DNA of 40,474 nt from a virus. Made by a program: the position numbers and the translations under genes. Within the stretch, counting starts at the first letter, position 1, and every line of letters starts with the position of its first letter. The DNA lies in the IMG/VR virus record IMGVR_UViG_3300014325_000025, positions 1-40,474 of that record. One strand, 5' to 3'. Of the stretch, positions 13,265-18,008 are shown one piece after another. The notes below the pieces were generated by a model. The model saw nothing but the letters and a program-made list of their open reading frames with translations. It searched no databases and was not told the DNA's origin.

Positions 13265-13475
13265 GGCAAGCCCCCCGCGGGGCTTGCCGACAAAGCGCCC
13301 CCAAGGGCGCCCACACAGAAACACCAACAACAGCCCCCGACACCGGGGGCTGTTTGCATGTCTAGCACAGTAGAAACACCTAAACGACAAAAGCTACCTC
13401 AGACTAGACAAAAGGGCGAGCCAACCAGGCTCGCCCATATAAGCAAACAATAAGGGCGCCCCACAAGGGCGCCCT
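13265..13475 (+). ncRNA. Array of five perfect hairpins (structured leader or small RNA)
   Basis: Five perfect stem-loops without a gene: 13265-13288 (10-bp stem), 13295-13310 (6 bp), 13329-13354 (10 bp), 13414-13436 (9 bp) and 13453-13475 (9 bp). They differ in sequence, so they are not simple repeats. They fill the gap between the divergent leftward promoter and the HNH gene and begin where a rightward transcript should start. An antitermination element, tandem terminators or an independent RNA are the options. An AT-rich stretch (13481-13493) follows. Confidence 0.6.
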
Positions 13476-13507
13476 ATTAGTATATATAATAAAGAAGGCA
13501 GTTGATC

Positions 13508-13840
13508 ATGTTAGCTTGCCTCACCTGCGGCAAGCTCACCCCCCGAAGCTACTGCCCTCAGCACCAACCCCCGCGCCCACGCGGGCGCCACCGCAACCGC
13601 CTCTCATCCTCAGCCAGGGGCTACACCGCGGCCTGGCGCACCCACAGGGCGCAGGCCATCCAGGACCACCCATGGTGCGCTGCCTGCGGCAGCCTTGACA
13701 GGCTCACCGGTGACCACATCACCCCCCTCTCGCGAGGGGGAGACCCGCTAGGGCCCGTCCTGGTCCTCTGCCTCAGCTGTAACAGCCGCAGAGGCGCGGG
13801 CCCCTTGCCCGCGCTCCCCTACCTACACCGACGCCCCTAG
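13508..13840 (+). CDS. HNH endonuclease
   Basis: 110 residues. A zinc pair (CLTCGK, YCPQHQ) precedes an Arg-rich linker, then the HNH core WCAACGSLDRLTGDHITPLS with later LCLSCNSRRG. The two C-x2-C pairs and DHITP match the HNH fold of phage packaging-associated nucleases. In HK97-type phages such a protein helps the terminase to cut DNA, and here the terminase genes lie a few kb downstream. ATG 13508 follows AGAAGG. A TTG two codons upstream is possible. Confidence 0.85.
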   Translation: MLACLTCGKLTPRSYCPQHQPPRPRGRHRNRLSSSARGYTAAWRTHRAQAIQDHPWCAACGSLDRLTGDHITPLSRGGDPLGPVLVLCLSCNSRRGAGPLPALPYLHRRP

Positions 13841-13846
13841 GCGGAC

Positions 13847-14122
13847 ATGTCCAGTCGAACCTTCCCCACAGACCTACTCCGCCACCTCGACATCCCATAC
13901 AACGCCGTTTCAACCGAACATATCGACTCCGGCAGATGGGTAGAATACCGCGTGGCGGTATTCGAACATGAAGGTAAACACTGGCTAGTCCACTACCAGC
14001 GTGGCCTAACCGAAATGCAAGACGTCGACCCGTGGGGCTATGCGACCGAGGTTGAGGCGTGGGAGGTTGAGCGCGGCACGCGCACCATCACCATCGACAC
14101 CTGGCTACCCGTAGAGGGCTAG
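13847..14122 (+). CDS. Hypothetical protein
   Basis: 91 residues beginning MSSRTFPTDLLRHLDIPYNA. It has strand-rich segments (WVEYRVAVFEHEGKHWLVHY) and a C-terminal TRTITIDTWLPVEG. Trp and acidic residues are frequent. It lies seven bases after the HNH stop and is followed by a hairpin, so it is probably cotranscribed with it. No family is recognised. Confidence 0.7.
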   Translation: MSSRTFPTDLLRHLDIPYNAVSTEHIDSGRWVEYRVAVFEHEGKHWLVHYQRGLTEMQDVDPWGYATEVEAWEVERGTRTITIDTWLPVEG

Positions 14123-14133
14123 CGCCACACCCA

Positions 14134-14155
14134 CCCTCACCCCTCGAGGTGAGGG
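14134..14155. terminator. Hairpin after 14122
   Basis: CCCTCACC, a 6-nt loop and GGTGAGGG follow the stop of the previous gene. No T run is present, so termination is uncertain. Confidence 0.5.
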
Positions 14156-14262
14156 CTACCCGCGGGCCGCGGTAGTCGGGCCGCAACCCCCGGCAGGGGG
14201 CCCAAGCCTGGCAAGGATCCCCCCGCGGGACTAGGCATACCCCACCGATAGCATCCAACCCC

Positions 14263-14631
14263 ATGCACGTATCGGGGTACATCATCGCAGGGCTGGCCCT
14301 AGCCAGCCTCACCGCCTGCGGCAGCAATGGGACAGGGGCCCCCACCACAGGCCAGGCACCCACCACCATCAACACCACAGGCCACACCGAGGTAGATGCC
14401 ACCCGCTTCACCGACGCACTACAGGCCCAATACCCTGCCCTCGCGCAGGGCAGGACAGCCAAGGGCATAGGCCACGACGTGGACGCCACCTGCGCCGAGG
14501 CCCACCAGGGCGTTGACCCCCTGGTCATCCAACAGCACATCATCGGCAGGTTCGCCCGGCCCGACACCACACCATCACCAGCGCAGGCCGCCGCGCTGCT
14601 CGCACTCATGCGAGCGACCGCCTGCCCCTAG
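14263..14631 (+). CDS. DUF732-like lipoprotein
   Basis: 122 residues. A short signal peptide ends in the lipobox LTAC (Cys19), so the mature protein should be lipid-anchored outside the membrane. A Thr/Gly/Pro-rich linker leads to a helical domain with F-T-D-A-L, one Cys (DATCAEAHQGV), then PSPAQAAALLALMRATACP. The spacing and the Cys pair resemble the mycobacterial secreted DUF732 family. Prophage lipoproteins of this kind can block superinfection, which is a reasonable but untested role. It has no obvious ribosome-binding site. Confidence 0.72.
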   Translation: MHVSGYIIAGLALASLTACGSNGTGAPTTGQAPTTINTTGHTEVDATRFTDALQAQYPALAQGRTAKGIGHDVDATCAEAHQGVDPLVIQQHIIGRFARPDTTPSPAQAAALLALMRATACP

Positions 14632-14775
14632 CCGCTGCCCGCAGCAGGGTCACAGCCTGTCACCGGGCCCGGCCCGGGAAGTCTGAGGCCACCCCCGGAA
14701 ACCCGTGTTATAAATTTTGACGCGTGCGTCTCCATAACGCGCAGTGAGTGCCCCGAGGCCCTCCGGGCACTGTGA

Positions 14776-14803
14776 GTGAGGGGTGGCCGAGGCCGCCCCT
14801 CAC
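14776..14803. terminator. Hairpin between convergent genes
   Basis: GTGAGGGG-T-GGC, loop CGAG, GCC-G-CCCCTCAC lies between the rightward lipoprotein gene and the leftward accessory block. It probably ends transcripts from both sides, although it lacks a strong T run. Confidence 0.6.
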
Positions 14804-14815
14804 GGCGAGTGATGA

Positions 14816-15000
14816 TCAGGCCGCCTTGACGCGTAGCTCATACGGCACCGCCGTGCCGTGCGGTGGGGGCCGGGGGTGCATGCGGCCATATACCAGGCCG
14901 ACGCGGACCTGGTGGCCCCCCCCCGCCTCGGCTGTTGACCGACGATGAGTTTGACGCGCTGCTGCGCGCGGGTGGACCGCCTGTAGCGGAATGACGAAGG
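14816..15000 (-). pseudogene. Possible degraded small gene interrupted at a C9 run
   Basis: On the minus strand one frame reads RYRRSTRAQQRVKLIVGQQ and another, downstream of a nine-base homopolymer (about 14918-14926), reads HQVRVGLVYGRM then HGTAVPYELRVKAA. The latter resembles the GTALPMEIKFVAF end of the gene at 15552-15908. Joining the two would need a frameshift at the homopolymer. Either a decayed paralogue or a sequencing error is possible, and no intact start is seen. Confidence 0.3.
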
Positions 15001-15020
15001 GCTCCCCGTAGGGAGCCCTT
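14997..15020. terminator. Hairpin at the distal end of the CRISPR-like array
   Basis: A perfect 10-bp stem (AAGGGCTCCC / GGGAGCCCTT) with a CGTA loop ends exactly where the first CRISPR-like repeat begins. For a minus-strand transcript it would be the 3' terminator of the array. Confidence 0.65.
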
Positions 15021-15231
15021 CTGTGCCCCCACGGTCGTGAGGAGGGTGCGACGCCTGCAACATCACGTCGGGAAGAGTGGTGGTTCACCCCCACGGTCGT
15101 GGGGAAGGCTGTCGCAGCGTCCTGCTGCTGGCGTCAGCCGCTGGTTCACCCCCACTGAGGTGGGGAGGGTGTTGCCATGTGCCTGCTGCATGCACCGGCA
15201 GGTGGGACACCCCCACGGTCGTGGGGAGGTG
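15020..15231 (-). CRISPR. Mini-CRISPR array, type I-E-like, four repeats and three spacers
   Basis: Four 28-nt units start at 15020, 15082, 15143 and 15204, a period of 62, 61 and 61. The spacers (15048-15081, 15110-15142, 15171-15203; 34, 33 and 33 nt) are unrelated. Three of the four units share CACCCCCAC and all keep a CCCCAC...GTGGGG-type stem, with one mismatch in the first. Read on the minus strand the repeat ends GTGGGGGTGAACC, like actinobacterial type I-E repeats. The repeats are imperfect: the 15143 unit has a different loop, and the outer two have decayed ends. No cas gene is present. The array begins 16 nt after the stop codon of the gene at 15248-15484, so the two are probably cotranscribed. 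Confidence 0.68.
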
Positions 15232-15247
15232 GCGCGGACACAGCATA

Positions 15248-15484
15248 TCAGGCAACGCACACCTTGCGGTACCCCTCGGCCGATCGCGTCTCGCCTACGC
15301 CCTTGCCGTAGTTGCCGATCGGCCCGTAGTCGATGGTGACCGTGCCGGCCTCCTCGTCATGCTCCTGTACGTTGACAGGGTGCCCGTCCGGGTCTAGCCA
15401 GATCCACCCCCCGTCCGCGGTCTCCGCCGCGTGGATCTGCTCAGGCGTTGGCGTTCCGATCAGGTTCATGTCCGCATCGAACAT
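15248..15484 (-). CDS. Hypothetical accessory protein upstream of the mini-CRISPR array
   Basis: 78 residues, starting MFDADMNLIGTPTPEQIHAA and containing GGWIWLDPDGHPV and TVTIDYGPIGNYGKGV. It looks like a small beta-rich domain. It has its own promoter (15527-15555) and a purine-rich leader. Its 3' end runs straight into the CRISPR-like array on the same strand. Function unknown. Confidence 0.7.
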   Translation of the reverse strand: MFDADMNLIGTPTPEQIHAAETADGGWIWLDPDGHPVNVQEHDEEAGTVTIDYGPIGNYGKGVGETRSAEGYRKVCVA

Positions 15485-15526
15485 GGCGCGCCCCGTGGCC
15501 CTCTCCCCCCCTCGTGGTGTGACACC

Positions 15527-15555
15527 ACTCTATCCGAACCGCATGACACTATCAA
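15527..15555 (-). promoter_or_regulatory. Accessory promoter P1 (palindromic -35 family)
   Basis: Minus strand TTGATA (15550-15555), 17-bp spacer, TAGAGT (15527-15532). The -35 lies in a decayed copy of the 21-bp palindrome. GGTGTCACACC near the start point is also found at the promoters at 36818 and 38144. It reads through the 78-residue gene into the mini-CRISPR array. Confidence 0.75.
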
Positions 15556-15908
15556 AAGGCTACGAACTTGATTTCCATCGGCAGAGCCGTGCCGTACGCC
15601 CTGCCCGCCAGCAACCTGGCGAACTTCTCACCCCCGCCGATCTTTCCCGCCCATGCGGGGAGCCGCTGATACGCGGCCAGGACGCGCGGATCCTCGGCCG
15701 CGATGAACCCGCCATCGGGGGCGGTCACTCCGGCGGTGGCCACCACGCGGATGTTCCGCCCGGACCGGTCGGTGTCGCTGTAGACGCTAATCACGGCCTG
15801 GCCGTTGGCCAGGTCTGAGGCCAGGTCGCCATCCTCGGGTGTCCAGCCGTCCGCGTTATACAGCGCGGCCTCGTCGCGGACGCGTTCCGGTGTCCAGCTG
15901 TCTGCCAT
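15552..15908 (-). CDS. Hypothetical accessory protein
   Basis: 118 residues beginning MADSWTPERVRDEAALYNAD. It contains QAVISVYSDTDRSGRNIRVV and ends GRAYGTALPMEIKFVAF. It is acidic at the N terminus. The gene has its own promoter with the palindromic -35, and its stop codon overlaps the -35 of the next promoter. Function unknown. The C-terminal segment resembles the possible pseudogene at 14816-15000. Confidence 0.72.
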   Translation of the reverse strand: MADSWTPERVRDEAALYNADGWTPEDGDLASDLANGQAVISVYSDTDRSGRNIRVVATAGVTAPDGGFIAAEDPRVLAAYQRLPAWAGKIGGGEKFARLLAGRAYGTALPMEIKFVAF

Positions 15909-15938
15909 TTCGGTTCCCTCTCTCTCGGCTGTGGCCTC

Positions 15939-15967
15939 AGTCTAGGCGAACCGCATGACACGGTCAA
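15939..15967 (-). promoter_or_regulatory. Accessory promoter P2 (palindromic -35 family)
   Basis: Minus strand TTGACC (15962-15967), 17-bp spacer, TAGACT (15939-15944). The half-sites GCATGACAC and GGTCAAATGG form a partial copy of the palindrome. It drives 15552-15908. Confidence 0.75.
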
Positions 15968-15984
15968 ATGGTTCCGGGAATGGG

Positions 15985-16011
15985 AAAGGGCACCCGGCGG
16001 GGGTGCCCTTT
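15985..16011 (-). terminator. Terminator after 16014
   Basis: AAAGGGCACCC, a 5-nt loop and GGGTGCCCTTT directly follow the minus-strand gene ending at 16014. It is a classical intrinsic terminator shape with a short T run on either side. Confidence 0.8.
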
Positions 16012-16013
16012 GG

Positions 16014-16202
16014 CTATTCGGTGAAGCCCTGCCCGACCTCGATGACCTTGAAGCCGAGGTTTTCCATGACAGCCCGCGCCCCGTCCGCGCTGTAGGCGCG
16101 GACACTGCTGACCACCTCGCGCTCTCCGATGGCCACCAGGTGCTCTCGGTGCTTGACCGGGTAGAACATCTGCCCTGCCTCAAGCTTCGGCATGTGGTCC
16201 AT
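16014..16202 (-). CDS. Hypothetical accessory protein
   Basis: 62 residues beginning MDHMPKLEAGQMFYPVKHRE. The ATG at 16202 follows GCGGGAGGCCAGAC. A longer frame upstream would cover the promoter and is excluded. It contains EREVVSSVRAYSADGARAVM and then VIEVGQGF, suggesting a small alpha/beta fold. It is one of a set of single-gene cassettes with own promoter and terminator. Function unknown. Confidence 0.7.
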   Translation of the reverse strand: MDHMPKLEAGQMFYPVKHREHLVAIGEREVVSSVRAYSADGARAVMENLGFKVIEVGQGFTE

Positions 16203-16245
16203 GTCTGGCCTCCCGCTTTGTAGTTGTTTCCCGCTTGCAAGGGCA

Positions 16246-16274
16246 AGCCTAAGCGAACCATATGACATCGTCAA
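16246..16274 (-). promoter_or_regulatory. Accessory promoter P3 (palindromic -35 family)
   Basis: Minus strand TTGACG (16269-16274), 17-bp spacer, TAGGCT (16246-16251). The palindrome CCATATGACA-TC-GTCAAATGG spans the -35. A weaker -35 (ATGACA) faces the other way, so the site could also serve the terminase small subunit gene. Confidence 0.75.
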
Positions 16275-16308
16275 ATGGTTCCCCATGATTTTTTAGGGGG
16301 TGACCTCG

Positions 16309-16764
16309 ATGGCACCACGGACGAAGCCAACGGCTTTGAAGCTGCTGCAGGGTGACGACAGGACGCACCCCGGTCGGATCAACCGCGCCGAGGCCGCGCC
16401 ACCGGTGGTCACGGACCTGGTACCGCCGATTGAGCTGGACGCCGAGGCGCAACGGGTGTGGGATCATTTCGGCCCGATGCTGCGCAGGCAGCGCCTGTTG
16501 ACCGAGGCCGACCGGCTTTCGTTCGCTGCGCTCTGCCAGTCATGGAGTCTGTACGCCGAGGCGTCCGCCACGGTGCGGCGTGAGGGCACGCTGACGGTTG
16601 GGGTTAAGGGTCAGCCGGTGCGGAATCCTGCCGCCCTGGTGGCGAAGGACGCGCTACAGGACTACATGCGCCTAGCCACGGAGTTCGGCCTGACCCCGTC
16701 CAGCCGTGCGCGGATCGTGCTGCCCGCGGCGGATGGCGATGACCTCGACGCGATGCTCGCCTAG
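16309..16764 (+). CDS. terS: Terminase small subunit (P27 family)
   Basis: 151 residues beginning MAPRTKPTALKLLQGDDRTH, the characteristic P27-family N terminus. It continues with the ELDAEAQRVWDHFGPMLRRQ helix pair and DRLSFAALCQSWSLYAEA, and ends TEFGLTPSSRARI. It recognises the packaging site and recruits the large subunit. ATG 16309 follows AGGGGG, and a GTG three codons upstream is less well placed. Unusually, a block of minus-strand genes separates it from the large subunit. Confidence 0.92.
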   Translation: MAPRTKPTALKLLQGDDRTHPGRINRAEAAPPVVTDLVPPIELDAEAQRVWDHFGPMLRRQRLLTEADRLSFAALCQSWSLYAEASATVRREGTLTVGVKGQPVRNPAALVAKDALQDYMRLATEFGLTPSSRARIVLPAADGDDLDAMLA

Positions 16765-16808
16765 GCCCTTCCCCGCGGCACCGACCCGTTCGGCCGTCTA
16801 CGGCCGTT

Positions 16809-17450
16809 CTAGGCCCCTTCGTGACCCCGTTCCGTGGCCGTCGCTGCGATGCCGCGGGCTACGGCCACGACCATCCCGGGCCGTGCGAATCGGCCGAGTT
16901 GCTCGGTTGCCCGCTGCACCGCCCATGCGGGCGGGGGCGTGTCCAGCCCAGCCCGGGCCGGCGTCCGCGGTCCGAACGTGAGTTTGTTGTCGGGCAGGAC
17001 GGCCGCGGGCAGCGTCTGCGGCCCGTAGTTCTTCCTGATCTTTGATGCTGCCGCCGCGCGGGCACGCGCGGGGAAGTTTTTCCTGGGAGGGGTAGTGCCA
17101 GGGAGGGGTCCGGATTCCCGGACGCTGCCCGCATCATGATCGGTACCATTCGGCCCGGTTTGGGTCCGGCCCGCCGGACGCTCCGCGAACAGCAGGCGGT
17201 AGACGGCCCGCCGACCTCTGCGGGCCGTCTCGGCTAGGGCGATCAGGCCGTGCGCTGCTAGCCGCGCGAGCGTGGCGGACAGCTGCGACCGCTTTAGCCC
17301 GGATCGTGCGGACAGGATGTCGTGCCCGGGGGACGCGACGTCACGCCCCGCGCGGCAGTCCTCCGCGAGGGCAACCAGGACAACGCGCTCTTGTGGAGTG
17401 AGTTTGCCGGGGAGCAAATCCCATGCTGCGAGCATGTGACCGAGGCTCAT
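16809..17450 (-). CDS. Winged-helix DNA-binding protein
   Basis: 213 residues, ATG 17450 after GGAGAG. The N-terminal 75 residues look like a winged helix: LTPQERVVLVALAEDCRAGR, SARSGLKRSQLSATLARLAA (recognition helix) and RRGRRAVYRLLF (wing). A long basic, Pro/Arg-rich disordered middle follows, then a C-terminal helical part (PPAWAVQRATEQLGRFARPG). The layout resembles phage replication-initiator-like and regulator proteins. It lies between the two terminase genes on the opposite strand and is transcribed from a promoter overlapped by a repressor-type site. Confidence 0.72.
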   Translation of the reverse strand: MSLGHMLAAWDLLPGKLTPQERVVLVALAEDCRAGRDVASPGHDILSARSGLKRSQLSATLARLAAHGLIALAETARRGRRAVYRLLFAERPAGRTQTGPNGTDHDAGSVRESGPLPGTTPPRKNFPARARAAAASKIRKNYGPQTLPAAVLPDNKLTFGPRTPARAGLDTPPPAWAVQRATEQLGRFARPGMVVAVARGIAATATERGHEGA

Positions 17451-17511
17451 GTGATACACTCTCCTTGCTCATGTGGTGTGTGCGCACTGTGAATGCGCGC
17501 ATGCGTTCGGG

Positions 17512-17546
17512 GTAGGCCCTCCCGGTTGCCGGCCGGGAGGGCCTAC
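17512..17546. terminator. Strong hairpin between the Cys-rich peptide and winged-helix genes
   Basis: An inverted repeat GTAGGCCCTCCCGG / CCGGGAGGGCCTAC is followed on the plus strand by CTTTTTG. For the minus-strand transcript it lies between two cotranscribed genes and could set their relative expression. For plus-strand readthrough it would be a terminator. Confidence 0.65.
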
Positions 17547-17558
17547 CTTTTTGGGCAC

Positions 17559-17654
17559 CTACTTGCAGGTGCAGTGTCCGCACTGGATGCAGGCCCCACA
17601 GTCCTGGCAGGCTGCGTGATCTGCGTGCTTGCTGTCCTCGCGTGGCTTCTTCAT
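17559..17654 (-). CDS. 31-residue cysteine-rich metal-binding peptide
   Basis: ATG at 17654 follows GAGGGA. The peptide starts MKKPREDSKHADHAACQDCG and ends ACIQCGHCTCK. Six cysteines lie in 16 residues with C-x2-C-x2-C-x2-C-x2-C-x-C spacing, plus three histidines. This is enough to bind zinc or an iron-sulfur centre. It has its own promoter (17686-17714). A metallothionein-like or zinc-knuckle role is possible; no exact family is recognised. Confidence 0.6.
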   Translation of the reverse strand: MKKPREDSKHADHAACQDCGACIQCGHCTCK

Positions 17655-17677
17655 TCCCTCACCCCCTTTCGCTTGGT

Positions 17678-17714
17678 ATAACCTAAGCTTAGCGGCTGCA
17701 TATGACACTGTCAA
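17678..17714 (-). promoter_or_regulatory. Promoter P4: palindromic -35 plus repressor site over the -10
   Basis: Minus strand TTGACA (17709-17714), 17-bp spacer, TAAGCT (17686-17691). The repressor-type site ATAACCTAAGCTT (17678-17690) covers the -10, while the palindrome (GCATATGACA-C-TGTCAAATGG) covers the -35. It is the one place where both site families meet, so this promoter may answer to two regulators. Confidence 0.75.
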
Positions 17715-17944
17715 ATGGTTTGCTCAAAGTGCCATCCGTTGGGCAGCTGGATCTGCCCGGCGGACTGCCGGTCAGCGGTGAGGCGGATGTCGTTCCGTCC
17801 CGCTGCCGCCCTCGCGTCGGCCAGGGCGCGGCGTAGCGCCCTGGCGCTGTTGGCGCACTGCCCGAGTAGCCTGCCCCCGTCCTGCTCCCGGATGGTGACC
17901 AGCCCGGGGGCGTAGGACAGTGTCAGCCACGTGATTCTCTTCAT
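17711..17944 (-). CDS. Hypothetical protein
   Basis: 77 residues, ATG 17944 after GAGGGGAC. It begins MKRITWLTLSYAPGLVTIRE and contains a helical ANSARALRRALADARAAAG and a C-terminal LPNGWHFEQTI. Two repressor-type sites lie upstream. Its 3' end overlaps the -35 of promoter P4. Function unknown. Confidence 0.7.
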   Translation of the reverse strand: MKRITWLTLSYAPGLVTIREQDGGRLLGQCANSARALRRALADARAAAGRNDIRLTADRQSAGQIQLPNGWHFEQTI

Positions 17945-17961
17945 GCGTCCCCTCGTGCCAC

Positions 17962-18008
17962 TTAACCTAAGTTTCGGGCATCTTATATAACCTAAGCTTC
18001 TGTGTCAA
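17962..18008 (-). promoter_or_regulatory. Doubly-operated promoter between the 77-residue gene and terL
   Basis: Minus strand TTGACA (18003-18008), 17-bp spacer, TAAGAT (17980-17985), driving the gene at 17711-17944. Repressor-type sites occupy 17987-17999 (in the spacer) and 17962-17974 (past the start), exactly 25 bp apart. Read on the plus strand, TTAACC and TATAAC with an 18-bp gap could form a divergent promoter whose start would fall almost at the terL GTG. Confidence 0.7.

Noticed and set aside
14748-14948. 66-codon plus-strand frame
   Set aside because: Pro/Arg-rich composition, hairpin within it, and no start signals.
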